This document shows, piece by piece, positions 34,715-43,274 of a stretch of DNA of 64,000 nucleotides. The position numbers were made by a program, and so were the translations under genes. The stretch spans positions 1,674,001 to 1,738,000 of the forward strand of contig NZ_CP049255.1 of NCBI RefSeq assembly GCF_011047135.1, read 5' to 3'. How positions within the stretch are numbered: position 1 is the first letter of the stretch; every line of letters starts with the position of its first letter. Source of the stretch: Microbacterium endophyticum. GTDB lineage: Bacteria > Actinomycetota > Actinomycetes > Actinomycetales > Microbacteriaceae. The notes beneath the pieces are model-generated. The model ran no database searches and was not told the origin of the DNA. It saw nothing but the letters and a program-made list of their open reading frames with translations.

Positions 34715-35848
34715 CTACCGCCGAAGAATCTCGCGGGCGACTGTCATCTCGTCGAGCGTGACCGGGTCGATGTCGATTCCGAGCCCTGGTCCGGTCGGAA
34801 CCCGCACATGGCCATCTTCGAGGATGGCCGGATCCGTCACGATATCCCGCAGGTAGAAGCGGTTCGACGCGCTGATGTCGCCCGGCAGGGTGAAACCGGG
34901 GAGCGCTGCGAGTGCCGCATTTGCGGCGCGCCCGATGCCGGTTTCCAGCATTCCGCCGCACCACACCGGAATGCCGGCGTCGCGGCAGAGATCGTGGATA
35001 CTCACTGCTTCCAGATAGCCGCCCACGCGACCGGCCTTGATGTTGATGATCGATGCCGACCGAAGCGCGAGCGCATCCCTTGCGGCCTTGAGTGATGTGA
35101 TCGATTCATCAAGGCAGATGGGCGTACGGATGCGGGTGGCAAGGGTCGCGTGGTCGACGATGTCGTCTTCTTGCAGCGGTTGCTCGATGAGCAGAAGTTC
35201 GAACTGGTCGAGCTCGGCGAGCGTTTCGATATCGGCGAGAGTGTACGCAGAATTCGCATCGACCTGAAGGCCGATTGCGCCGAACGCGTCGCGCACGGCA
35301 GCGGTGTCTGCCACGTCACGCCCGGGCTTGATCTTGATCTTGATTCGCGCATACCCCTCATCGAGGTAGCCGCCGACGGTATCGACAAGGGTCGCCGCGT
35401 CGCGCTGAATCCCGACGGAGACCCCCGATGGCACTCGGTCGTGCACGGCGCCGAGATACGTGCTGAGTGCTGTTCCATCGGTGCGGAGCGCGGCATCCGT
35501 TACTGCCAGTTCGAGGCCAGCCTTGGCCATGCGGTGACCGACGAAAGGTTTGAGAATCTGCGCCACATCTGCTGGTGAAACCGTCTGTCGATCAAGCAGC
35601 GCGGGAATGAGCCACCTCAGGCTGACGTCCCATGCGCCCCGCGTGTATTCGCTCGAGTAGAGAGGAGATGCTTGGGTGACGATCTCACCCCACCCGTCGC
35701 CGTCGCTCGTGAGCGCCCGCACGACAATGACTTCGCGTACCGACTCCGTTCCGAACGATGTCGTGAACGGCGATACGAGCGGCACGTGAAGAACGCGAAG
35801 CTCGAAGCCCTCAAGAGTGACGGATGCTGCGCTCTGCGTGATTGGCAT
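34715..35848 (-). CDS. o-Succinylbenzoate synthase / N-succinylamino acid racemase family
   Basis: 377 residues, enolase superfamily, muconate-lactonizing subgroup. Catalytic set: the KIKIKPG Lys pair at about residue 163-165, metal ligands Asp in QVDANSAYT, Glu in LIEQPLQ, Asp in CLDESI, and Lys in NIKAGRVGG. This pattern matches MenC/NSAR. No other men genes are in the window, and a COG3375 GNAT lies 4.5 kb away, so N-acylamino acid racemisation is as likely as menaquinone synthesis. Start ATG 35848. Followed by a lipoprotein gene. Confidence 0.88.
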   Translation of the reverse strand: MPITQSAASVTLEGFELRVLHVPLVSPFTTSFGTESVREVIVVRALTSDGDGWGEIVTQASPLYSSEYTRGAWDVSLRWLIPALLDRQTVSPADVAQILKPFVGHRMAKAGLELAVTDAALRTDGTALSTYLGAVHDRVPSGVSVGIQRDAATLVDTVGGYLDEGYARIKIKIKPGRDVADTAAVRDAFGAIGLQVDANSAYTLADIETLAELDQFELLLIEQPLQEDDIVDHATLATRIRTPICLDESITSLKAARDALALRSASIINIKAGRVGGYLEAVSIHDLCRDAGIPVWCGGMLETGIGRAANAALAALPGFTLPGDISASNRFYLRDIVTDPAILEDGHVRVPTGPGLGIDIDPVTLDEMTVAREILRR

Positions 35849-35901
35849 GAGGACACAGTAGCGAGAGCCCGCGCCGCCGCGCCCCCCGCCCACCTCTTTC
35901 G

Positions 35902-35967
35902 GTCGGAGAATCACATTCCGTCGGAGCCAGGGCGCAGCATCCCTCCTACCGAGTGCGATTCTCCGAC
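35902..35967. repeat. Inverted repeat GTCGGAGAATC upstream of pfl
   Basis: GTCGGAGAATC at 35902-35912 and its inverse GATTCTCCGAC at 35957-35967 are separated by 44 bases in the 334-bp gene-free stretch before pflB. It could be a second regulatory dyad or part of a menC leader. Confidence 0.4.
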
Positions 35968-35995
35968 GCAGTGAGGCGGAGCTCATGAGAGCCAC

Positions 35996-36035
35996 CTGTG
36001 GTCTGACCACAACAATTGATGTGGTCAGACCACAG
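35996..36035. promoter_or_regulatory. Twin FadR/GntR-type palindromes before pflB
   Basis: Two copies of a 15-bp palindrome, TGTGGTC-T-GACCACA (35997-36011) and TGTGGTC-A-GACCACA (36020-36034), have centres 23 bp apart. Extended by one base on each outer side they also form a perfect 15-bp inverted repeat with 10-nt loop. TGGTC-N-GACCA is the core bound by FadR-subfamily GntR proteins such as LldR and PdhR. No GntR gene is in the window. Confidence 0.65.
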
Positions 36036-36182
36036 ATGTTGGATGCATCGTGCACTTTCGCACTGTTATGCCAAGAAGGGGCGTACGTTCAGGCACGGAA
36101 GCACTCCCCACGGTGGTGGCGGCATCCCGCCGCCCCGAGCCGAGTACCTAGAACTTCGACACCCACGAAGGAGATCGGCACT

Positions 36183-38456
36183 ATGAGCACCGTAACCCCC
36201 ACACCCCTCAGCCACCCCGACGACGCGATTCCCACGGCTTGGAGCGGCTTTGTTGCAGGCCCGTGGCAAGACAACATCGATGTGCGTGACTTCATCCAGC
36301 GCAACTACACGCCCTATATCGGCGACGCAAAATTTCTCGAGGGTGTGACGCCCCGCACCGAGCGGGTCTGGAACCACATCGTCGACATGTTTCCGCAGGA
36401 GCGTGAGCGCGGTGTCTACGACATCGACGCCACGACCCCATCATCGATCACGGCTCACGAGCCGGGCTACATCGCTCGTGAGGACGAACTGATTGTTGGA
36501 CTTCAGACGGATGCTCCGCTCAAGCGCGCGATCATGCCCTACGGCGGGTGGCGCATGGTGAAAGGCGCCCTCGAAACGTACGGCTACGAGGTATCCCAAG
36601 ACCTCGAGAAGATTTTCACGACCTACCGCAAGACCCACAACGATGGTGTCTTCGATGTGTACCCACCGGCCGTCCGTCGTGCACGCAACAGCCACCTCAT
36701 CACTGGACTGCCGGATGCCTACGGCCGAGGCCGCATCATCGGTGACTACCGGCGCGTGGCACTCTACGGAACCACAGCGCTGATCGCCGCGAAGAAGGCC
36801 GACCACGCCGAGCTCGACATGCACTTTTCGACCGAGTCGATCATTCGCGACCGTGAAGAAAACGCCGAGCAGATCAAGGCGCTTCGCGAACTCACCGCGA
36901 TGGCAGCCTCGTACGGCTTCGATATCTCCCAGCCTGCAGCCACCGCGCAAGAAGCCGTGCAGTGGTTGTACTTCGCCTACCTCGGAGCAGTGAAAGAGCA
37001 AAACGGCGCTGCCATGAGCTTCGGCCGGAACGGCGCCTTCCTCGATGCGTACATCGAGCGCGATCTTGCGGCGGGTGTACTCACGGAGTCTCAGGCGCAA
37101 GAACTCATTGACGATCTCGTCATCAAGCTTCGGATCGTGCGATTCTTGCGCACGCCCGAATACGACGCCCTGTTCTCTGGCGACCCGACCTGGGTGACGG
37201 AGACGCTCGGGGGCACCGGCGTTGACGGCCGCACGATGGTCACGAAGACGTCGTTCCGGTTCTTGCAGACGCTCTACAACCTGGGTCCGGCTCCCGAGCC
37301 CAACCTCACGGTGTTCTGGTCGAACGACCTTCCCCAGGGATTCAAGGAGTTCTGCGCGCAGGTCTCGATCGACACGTCGTCGATTCAGTACGAATCCGAT
37401 GCCCTGATTCGCGGGCTCTGCGGTGACGATGCGGCCATCGCGTGCTGTGTGTCGCCCATGGCCGTCGGCAAGCAGATGCAGTTCTTCGGCGCTCGCGTCA
37501 ACCTTGCAAAGACGATGTTGTACGCGATCAATGGTGGTCGTGACGAAGTGAGCGGCAAGCAGGTTGCGCCGGTCATGCCAGCGGTCACGGGCGATGTGCT
37601 CGAGTACGCCGATGTGAAGGCAAAGCTTCAGGCGACGTTGGAGTGGCTCGCTGAGACCTACGTCGATGCGCTCAACTGCATCCACTTCATGCACGACAAG
37701 TACGCCTACGAGCGCCTCGAAATGGCACTCCACGACCAAGACGTGATGCGCACGATGGCCTGCGGAATAGCCGGTCTCTCGGTTGTTGCCGACTCGCTGT
37801 CAGCAATCAAGTACGCCAAGGTCACGCCGGTGCGGGACGAAACCGGGCTCGTTGTCGACTACACGGTCGAGGGTGAATTCCCCGTCTACGGAAACGACGA
37901 TGACCGCGCAGATGACATCGCTCGCGACCTCATGACCGAGTTCATGGAGATGCTGCGGAAGCACCCGACGTACCGCGACGCGGTGCACACCCAGTCGGTG
38001 CTGACGATCACGTCGAACGTTGTCTACGGCAAGGCCACGGGTAACACACCCGACGGTCGCCGTTTGGGTGAGCCGTTCGCACCGGGAGCCAACCCCATGA
38101 ACGGGCGTGACACGCACGGGATGCTGGCGGCAACCCTGTCGGTCGCAAAGCTGCCGTTCGATCAGGGCCAAGATGGCATTTCGCTCACGACGACGGTTGT
38201 TCCTGCGGGGCTTGGGCGCACCGCCGAGGAGCGGGTGACGAACCTGGTGGGCCTGCTCGATACGCAGATGGCATCGGGCGGCTACCACCTGAACGTCAAC
38301 GTGCTCAATCGCGAAACTCTCGAAGACGCGATGGAACACCCCGAGGAGTACCCGCAGTTGACGATCCGTGTTTCGGGATACGCCGTCAACTTCGTGCGAC
38401 TCACTCGCGAGCAGCAGCTCGACGTGCTCAGCCGCACGTTCCACGCCGGAGTCTAA
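36183..38456 (+). CDS. pflB: Pyruvate formate-lyase (glycyl radical enzyme)
   Basis: 757 residues, the normal PFL length. Active-site CC in AIACCVSPM (residues about 423-424) and the C-terminal glycyl radical site RVSGYAVNF are intact, and the Trp/Arg pocket sequences [12 protein letters not shown] and [10 protein letters not shown] are present. The enzyme converts pyruvate and CoA to acetyl-CoA and formate under anoxia. GGAGATCGG precedes the ATG at 36183. It lies behind the FadR-like twin operator and is followed 2 bases later by its activase. PFL is uncommon in mostly aerobic actinobacteria, so it may be transferred or serve microaerobic fermentation. Confidence 0.95.
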   Translation: MSTVTPTPLSHPDDAIPTAWSGFVAGPWQDNIDVRDFIQRNYTPYIGDAKFLEGVTPRTERVWNHIVDMFPQERERGVYDIDATTPSSITAHEPGYIAREDELIVGLQTDAPLKRAIMPYGGWRMVKGALETYGYEVSQDLEKIFTTYRKTHNDGVFDVYPPAVRRARNSHLITGLPDAYGRGRIIGDYRRVALYGTTALIAAKKADHAELDMHFSTESIIRDREENAEQIKALRELTAMAASYGFDISQPAATAQEAVQWLYFAYLGAVKEQNGAAMSFGRNGAFLDAYIERDLAAGVLTESQAQELIDDLVIKLRIVRFLRTPEYDALFSGDPTWVTETLGGTGVDGRTMVTKTSFRFLQTLYNLGPAPEPNLTVFWSNDLPQGFKEFCAQVSIDTSSIQYESDALIRGLCGDDAAIACCVSPMAVGKQMQFFGARVNLAKTMLYAINGGRDEVSGKQVAPVMPAVTGDVLEYADVKAKLQATLEWLAETYVDALNCIHFMHDKYAYERLEMALHDQDVMRTMACGIAGLSVVADSLSAIKYAKVTPVRDETGLVVDYTVEGEFPVYGNDDDRADDIARDLMTEFMEMLRKHPTYRDAVHTQSVLTITSNVVYGKATGNTPDGRRLGEPFAPGANPMNGRDTHGMLAATLSVAKLPFDQGQDGISLTTTVVPAGLGRTAEERVTNLVGLLDTQMASGGYHLNVNVLNRETLEDAMEHPEEYPQLTIRVSGYAVNFVRLTREQQLDVLSRTFHAGV

Positions 38457-38458
38457 TC

Positions 38459-39271
38459 ATGGCGACCGTCTCACTATCCACACCGACGGTCATCTCCGAC
38501 CGCGCCGAGGAGCGTAACGCGCACCTCGGCGCGGTGCGTCGGGGAGACGTTGCGAGTGTGCACTCTTGGGAACTCGTGACGGCTGTTGATGGCCCGGGCA
38601 CTCGCATGACACTGTTTTTGTCGGGGTGCCCGCTGCGGTGCCAGTACTGCCAAAACCCCGACACCTGGCTGCAGCGAAACGGCACCGAGACGTCTTTCGA
38701 CGAGATCTTCGCCCGGGTAGTCCGCTACCGCAGTGTCTTCGAGACCACGGGCGGCGGCCTCACGATCTCGGGCGGCGAACCGTTGCAGCAGGCGAGGTTC
38801 GTGACGCGTCTCGTTCGCGAGACAGCGGCCCTCGGCATCCGCACTGCTCTTGATACCTCGGGATTTTTGGGACGAAACGCCTCCGACGCTCTGCTCGACG
38901 ACTTGAGCCTCGTGCTGCTCGATGTGAAGTCTGGCCTGCCCGAGACCTATCGCGAAGTGACGGGGCGCGAGCTGCAGCCGACGATCGACTTTGGCAACAG
39001 ACTTGCCGCGCGGCACGTGCCCGCATGGGTGCGCTTTGTGCTCGTGCCAGGGCTGACGGATGCCGTCGACAACGTCGATGCGGCGGCCGACATCGTGGCG
39101 AAGTGGCCAAACGTCGAACGCGTCGAAGTGCTGCCGTTTCACCAGATGGGCATCTCGAAGTGGGAGCGCCTCAACAAGCCGTACTCGCTCACCGACACTC
39201 GCTCGCCCGAACCGGAACTCGTCGAGCGCGTGCGCGAGCAGTTTCGTTCGCGCGGCCTAACGACGTTTTGA
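38459..39271 (+). CDS. pflA: Pyruvate formate-lyase activating enzyme (radical SAM)
   Basis: 270 residues. Radical SAM motif CPLRCQYC at about residues 57-64 (CxxxCxxC), SAM-binding GGE in TISGGEPLQQ, and the late VEVLPFHQMG are all typical of PflA. It installs the glycyl radical on PflB. A 40-residue N-terminal extension precedes the core. The gene starts 2 bases after the pflB stop; no formate transporter (focA) is seen. Confidence 0.95.
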   Translation: MATVSLSTPTVISDRAEERNAHLGAVRRGDVASVHSWELVTAVDGPGTRMTLFLSGCPLRCQYCQNPDTWLQRNGTETSFDEIFARVVRYRSVFETTGGGLTISGGEPLQQARFVTRLVRETAALGIRTALDTSGFLGRNASDALLDDLSLVLLDVKSGLPETYREVTGRELQPTIDFGNRLAARHVPAWVRFVLVPGLTDAVDNVDAAADIVAKWPNVERVEVLPFHQMGISKWERLNKPYSLTDTRSPEPELVERVREQFRSRGLTTF

Positions 39272-39353
39272 GCCTTTCGGTTCGACACCGGACGGGAGCG
39301 CGGAACTTTAGTCCTAGATGAGGCTTTTCTCATATATCGGCGGTGCTCTCAAA

Positions 39354-39372
39354 TATTGCATAGGCTGCAATA
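39354..39372. promoter_or_regulatory. 19-bp palindrome before the paralog array
   Basis: TATTGCA-TAGGC-TGCAATA is a perfect 7-bp dyad with a 5-nt centre, 37 bases before the first start codon of the tandem array. It is a likely operator or promoter element for the array. Confidence 0.4.
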
Positions 39373-39408
39373 CGCACTCTGGGGCGGAGTCTGTTTCGCC
39401 TCTTTTCG

Positions 39409-39957
39409 GTGAGAAGCAGCGCCACGCGCGTGAGCTCTTTCATTTTTCGGGCTATCGGTGATCTTGTGTTCAAGTTGGATTCGCCAACGTTCCACGGGGT
39501 TGATTTCTCGCCGGAGCAGGGCGTGGTGCTACAGGGCTCAGACGCGGCATCCGCTCTGAACGCGATGATCGACGATCTTGATATCCCGGCAACCCAGATT
39601 TCGGCACGACAACCGGGGGCGGAAGCGCGGGCGATGGCGGTGGTGCGGGTAGCGCTTCTGGGCGGAGGCTCAGATGCGGGTGCGGCGAGCGGTCCTGATG
39701 CTTCAGGCGCCGGGCGCAGCTACCAGTTAGAAGATGGCACGACGATTGAATTGAAGACGGCGAAGCATCTATTGCCGCAGTCGATTCACAGCGAGCGCAT
39801 CATCAGCGGCGATGCCGACCCGGTATTGGGCGGGTTCGCCCCGCGCGCCGGAGACGGTCTGAAGCTCGACGGCGCCGAAGTGTGGCGAATTGGCGCAGAC
39901 GGGCAGGAGACTTTAGTGGCGGTTCGCAAAAAGGACGAATGGGTGAGAGTTGTTTGA
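39409..39957 (+). CDS. Hypothetical protein, first member of array (N-terminal domain type)
   Basis: 182 residues from GTG 39409; a GTG at 39466 (VFKLDSPTFHGVDFSPEQGV) is equally plausible. Ala/Asp-rich; no signal or membrane segment beyond the doubtful first residues. Its end, GAEVWRIGADGQETLVA, matches a fragment coded after a stop codon at 41.2 kb. The last 8 bases overlap the next gene in the +1 frame, which suggests the two were once one two-domain gene. Function unknown. Confidence 0.5.
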   Translation: MRSSATRVSSFIFRAIGDLVFKLDSPTFHGVDFSPEQGVVLQGSDAASALNAMIDDLDIPATQISARQPGAEARAMAVVRVALLGGGSDAGAASGPDASGAGRSYQLEDGTTIELKTAKHLLPQSIHSERIISGDADPVLGGFAPRAGDGLKLDGAEVWRIGADGQETLVAVRKKDEWVRVV

Positions 39958-40947
39958 TGCTGTGATGGGTGATCCGGCGTGGGGTTCGGGTTTGGTGCGG
40001 TGTTCCCAGTCGTATGCGCGTGTGGGTGGGGTGTGGTTTGCGACGCGTAATGTGCCGAAGGCTATTGAGGATTGCACTGTGAAGGTGTTGTCGGCGCATT
40101 CGGCGTCGTGGGATGACTTTGAGTTGGTGCCGTTGTCTGAGGTGGAGCGGATGGTGAAGCTTCGTTCGTGGGCGTCGTTTCGGGGTGCGCGGTTGACGGT
40201 TGAGCGCGTGTGGGATGGTGAGGGTCGGATGGTGTGGCATCCGGTGCGGTTGGGGAATCCGGCGTATTTTGCGAGTCTTTTGTATGTGGGGCCGGATACC
40301 GCGGGGGTGTCGATCGCGGAAGTTGCGGAGTGGCCGGAGTTCTTGGGTTCGGATGCGAATTACGGGGGCGGTGTGCGGGGGAAGGTGCGGTTGGATCGTG
40401 TGGAGGATTACTCGGAGGAGTTTTCTGAGATTCTGATTCCGGGGCGGTAGTGCGTTGTTTGATGCTGTGATGGGTGATCCGGCGTGGGGTTCGGGTTTGG
40501 TGCGGTGTTCCCAGTCGTATGCGCGTGTGGGTGGGGTGTGGTTTGCGACGCGTAATGTGCCGAGCGAGCCGAGCAGTCGTGGTGTGCAGCTGTTGTCGGC
40601 GCATTCGGTGTCGTGGGATGACTTTGAGTTGGTGCCGTTGTCTGAGGTGGAGCGGATGGTGAAGCTTCGTCCGTGGGTGTCGTTTCGGGGTGCGCGGTTG
40701 AGTGTTGAGCGCGTGTATGACGGTGAGGGTCGGATGGTGTGGCATCCGGTTCAGTTCGGGGACCCAGCGTATTTTGCGAGTCTTTTGTATGTGGGGCCGG
40801 ATACCGCGGGGGTGTCGATCGCGGTAGTTGCGGAGTGGCCGGAGTTCTTCGGTTCGGATGCGAATTACGGGGGCGGTGTGCGGGGCAAGGTGCGGTTGGA
40901 TCGTGTGGAGGATTACTCGGAGGAGTTTTCTGAGATTCTGATTCCGG
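39946..40947 (+). repeat. Tandem 505-bp duplication
   Basis: Two consecutive units (39946-40447 and 40451-40947) are nearly identical at nucleotide level, offset 505 bp. Divergence clusters in one 27-base patch at 40068-40094 versus 40562-40588 region. Because 505 is not a multiple of three, the copies use different frames of the chromosome. Confidence 0.7.
39950..40450 (+). CDS. Array paralog copy 1
   Basis: About 166 residues from TTG 39950; ATG 39965 is an alternative. It starts DPAWGSGLVRCSQSYARVGG with VWFATRNVP, then a variable patch (KAIEDCTVKV), then a conserved core VLSAHS, DDFELVPLSEVERMVKLR, HPVRLGNPAYFASLLYVGPD, DRVEDYSEEFSEI. Codon use (many GTG, TTG, GGT, third-position G/T) differs from surrounding genes, suggesting foreign origin. 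It overlaps the upstream gene by 8 bases. No known domain recognised; immunity-like array is one hypothesis. Confidence 0.55.
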   Translation: MFDAVMGDPAWGSGLVRCSQSYARVGGVWFATRNVPKAIEDCTVKVLSAHSASWDDFELVPLSEVERMVKLRSWASFRGARLTVERVWDGEGRMVWHPVRLGNPAYFASLLYVGPDTAGVSIAEVAEWPEFLGSDANYGGGVRGKVRLDRVEDYSEEFSEILIPGR

Positions 40948-41147
40948 GATCGCCATATACCGCCGAGAGTCAAGCGATCGACATCGTGCGTTTTACGATG
41001 CCTCCGACAGCGCAAGCGGTGAATGCCACCGGAGCAACAACCGAGTCAGCGACGCAAGATGTGCCCGGCGAAGGCTTCGTTGATCACCCGCCGTTCACAG
41101 GCCTCGGATTTGCGAACGTGGCGGGGCCGCACATGGTGCCGCTGTGA
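40455..41147 (+). CDS. Array paralog copy 2, with C-terminal extension
   Basis: 230 residues. Residues 1-163 nearly duplicate copy 1, differing mainly in a 10-residue patch (SEPSSRGVQL in place of KAIEDCTVKV) and scattered sites. After SEILIPG it has a 60-residue extension with normal host codon use (AIDIVRFTMPPTAQAVNATG and on) ending at a TGA (41145-41147). The same frame continues beyond the TGA with homologous sequence, so this stop may be a fresh truncation. Function unknown. Confidence 0.55.
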   Translation: MFDAVMGDPAWGSGLVRCSQSYARVGGVWFATRNVPSEPSSRGVQLLSAHSVSWDDFELVPLSEVERMVKLRPWVSFRGARLSVERVYDGEGRMVWHPVQFGDPAYFASLLYVGPDTAGVSIAVVAEWPEFFGSDANYGGGVRGKVRLDRVEDYSEEFSEILIPGSPYTAESQAIDIVRFTMPPTAQAVNATGATTESATQDVPGEGFVDHPPFTGLGFANVAGPHMVPL

Positions 41148-41300
41148 TGGCTCGCGCCGACACGCGTACCCGCCGGCGCTGAGTCGTGGCGCGTCACTCC
41201 AGATGGGGAAGAACAGCTTCTTACCGCCTACCCGAATGTCGCCTCGGGCTGGGCGTCAGGGCGATCGCCGGAGATTCCCCCGTCAGATATTTTGGGGCTG
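41148..41300 (+). pseudogene. Remnant of array N-terminal domain
   Basis: In the same frame as copy 2 but after its TGA, the bases encode APTRVPAGAESWRVTPDGEE, QLLTAYPN and on into the next gene. It matches the end of the first array gene (FAPRAG...GAEVWRIGADGQETLVA). No start codon in this piece, so it is either untranslated or read through the TGA. Confidence 0.45.
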
Positions 41301-41672
41301 ATGGGCACATGGAACGGCAACAGCGTCATGGTTGACCTGTTAGAAAACGGCAAAGCCGTTATCGCTTCCACGAGCGAAGTGCGAGGGCTGAAGCTCACAG
41401 AACGCGGCCTATGGGGTGCAGCCATCGATGCGCGCGACCTCACCGACGTGCACGCGATGAAGCTCACGGCCAACTGGTGGGGCATGCCGTTCCAAGTCGT
41501 TCGCCGGTTTCAGGTTGAGGGTGGCATCGCGGTGCGACTGGTGTACATCGGCCGAGATGTGCGCCTCGCCGAGGCGCAGCGACTCGAGAAGATGGATGCT
41601 GGAGTGTACGAAGCGACCGTGCGCAGAGAAGAACTGTCCGACATGCAAGCTGTGCAGCTCTCGCCCGCGTGA
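41301..41672 (+). CDS. Array paralog copy 3 (diverged)
   Basis: 123 residues from ATG 41301; TTG 41292 would add three. GTWNGNSVMVDLLENGKAVI, GLWGAAIDARDL, MKLTANWWGMPFQVV, then LVYIGRDVRLAEA and DAGVYEATVRREELSD align in order with copies 1 and 2 (their VWFA, ELVPLSEVERMVKL, LLYVGPD, VRLDRVEDYSEEF). Identity is low but spacing matches. Codon use is host-like. Converges on the HhH gene with a 3-base gap. Confidence 0.55.
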   Translation: MGTWNGNSVMVDLLENGKAVIASTSEVRGLKLTERGLWGAAIDARDLTDVHAMKLTANWWGMPFQVVRRFQVEGGIAVRLVYIGRDVRLAEAQRLEKMDAGVYEATVRREELSDMQAVQLSPA

Positions 41673-41675
41673 GCC

Positions 41676-42251
41676 TCAGCTTTTTGCGGCCTTTGCGGCG
41701 GCCTTCATTTCGCGCTTATGCTCGCGCACTTTGCCGAGTGCCTCGGGGCTCGTGATGTCGGCGACCGAGCGATACGACCCGTCTTCGCCGTAAGGAGCGG
41801 ATGCCTCACGCCATCCGTCGCCCGAAAATCCGCACTGTTTGCCGAGCAGGGCGAGAAAGATCTTCGCCTTCTGATCGCCGAACCCCGGAAGTGCCTTGAG
41901 TCGCTTAAAGACCTCGGCACCGGTGGGTTCGCCTCGCGTCCAGAGGGCTGCGGCATCCCCATTCCAGCCCGTTGCGATCGCGCTACAGAGACTCTGCACG
42001 CGGCCAGCCATCGATCCGGGATACCGGTGCACGGCAGGCGAAACCTTGAACGTTTCGACGAAGTCATCGGGATCGTACGACGCGATCGTCTCGGCGTCGA
42101 CTGAGCCGATTCGCTCTTGAATCTTCAAGGGTCCAGCGAACGCCGTCTCCATCGCAACTTGCTGGTCAAGCAGCATGCCAATCAACAGCGCCAGTGGGTC
42201 TTCGCTCAGCAGCGTGTCGGCCGCGGCGTCGTCAGTGATGTGCAGACTCAT
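41676..42251 (-). CDS. HhH-GPD-type protein (TIGR03252-like)
   Basis: 191 residues. It has the DPLALLIGMLLDQQV entry helix and the hairpin-helix-hairpin LPGFGDQKAKIFLALLGK of DNA glycosylases, but no obvious catalytic Lys or the usual C-terminal 4Fe-4S cysteines. This matches the uncharacterised actinobacterial HhH-GPD family TIGR03252. DNA repair is likely but unproven. It overlaps the LysR gene start side by 4 bases, sharing a transcript. Confidence 0.78.
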   Translation of the reverse strand: MSLHITDDAAADTLLSEDPLALLIGMLLDQQVAMETAFAGPLKIQERIGSVDAETIASYDPDDFVETFKVSPAVHRYPGSMAGRVQSLCSAIATGWNGDAAALWTRGEPTGAEVFKRLKALPGFGDQKAKIFLALLGKQCGFSGDGWREASAPYGEDGSYRSVADITSPEALGKVREHKREMKAAAKAAKS

Positions 42252-43186
42252 CCCGCCAGTTTCTCACTTCGTGCCTGACAGCTCGTGTTGTGGGATGAAA
42301 GCTCGCGCAGCGCGCTGCGCAGGTACCGCACCGCCGGGGCGCTCGTCATGCTGGCGCGCCACACGAGGCTGACCGGTCGAGTGGGCACCGGCTCATGCAC
42401 GGGCACTGCCACGACGTTGTCGGGCAGGATGCCTCGCCCCAACCGTGGCACGAGAGCCACTGCGAGTCCGCTCGCGACCAACGCCGTTTGCGACGCGAAC
42501 TCGAGGCACCGGTAGTCGATGTGGGGCGTGTGGGGTTCGTTTTGAAACATATGTCGAAACCAGTCGTGGCAGATGGTTCCGTCTGGGGTGCAGGCCCACG
42601 AGCGGTCGTGCACATCGTGCGGAGTCACGGCGTCGCGTGAGGCGGCCGGGTCGTCACGGTGCACCAGGAGATCGGCAACGTCTCGAAAGAGCTCTTCGCT
42701 TCGAAGGCTGGGCGGCAGTGTGATGCCCACGCCCTCCCAGTGGTGAATGAGTGCGACATCAAGCGAGCCCGCGGTGACGGCGGCGGCGGCATCCCACGGG
42801 TCGATCTCGTCGATCACGACCCGAAGATCGGGTGCGTCCTCATGGGCGTGGCTGATGAGCTCGGGGACGAGTCCACGCACACCGGTGGCGAAGGCGCCCA
42901 AACGGATCGTGCCCGTTGGGCGGTCGCCGGCATCGTGGAGACCCGAGCGGAGCGTCTCGATCTGCACGCGCAGTGAGCGGCCTTCGTCGGCGACTCGGCG
43001 ACCGGCTGCGGTCAAGACAACTCCGCGCCCCTCGCGTTCGAGCAGCCGCACACCGAGGTCGCGCTCGAGTCGCTTTACCTGCTGCGAGACGGCCGAAGCG
43101 GTAAAGCCGAGAGTGCTCGCTGCGGCATGCACAGTGCCGGTGCGTTCGATGGCGATGAGCGATTCGATCGAGTCGAGGTCAATCAT
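42248..43186 (-). CDS. LysR-family regulator
   Basis: 312 residues. N-terminal wHTH: IESLIAIERTGTVHAAASTL, then TASAVSQQVKRLERDLGVRL, textbook LysR, followed by a periplasmic-binding-protein-like effector domain (IRLGAFATGVRGLVPELI). Divergent from the EamA transporter with an 88-bp gap, the standard LysR-target layout, so it probably activates that exporter. Confidence 0.9.
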   Translation of the reverse strand: MIDLDSIESLIAIERTGTVHAAASTLGFTASAVSQQVKRLERDLGVRLLEREGRGVVLTAAGRRVADEGRSLRVQIETLRSGLHDAGDRPTGTIRLGAFATGVRGLVPELISHAHEDAPDLRVVIDEIDPWDAAAAVTAGSLDVALIHHWEGVGITLPPSLRSEELFRDVADLLVHRDDPAASRDAVTPHDVHDRSWACTPDGTICHDWFRHMFQNEPHTPHIDYRCLEFASQTALVASGLAVALVPRLGRGILPDNVVAVPVHEPVPTRPVSLVWRASMTSAPAVRYLRSALRELSSHNTSCQARSEKLAG

Positions 43187-43274
43187 GGTGTCACGCTACC
43201 ATGCAGTTTTCGCACTGATAATCGTGCATTAACGTGCGCTGGACGTACATGCTTAATACCGGTTGAGTAGACCC

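Noticed and set aside
36441..37739. 432-codon minus-strand frame
   Set aside because: Shadow of pflB; composition has scattered His/Arg/Val without a domain.
39803..41015. Long minus-strand frames rich in Thr, Pro, His and Arg opposite the paralog array
   Set aside because: They are low-complexity mirrors of the GTG/GGT-rich plus-strand copies and have no start context; the plus-strand frames explain the sequence.
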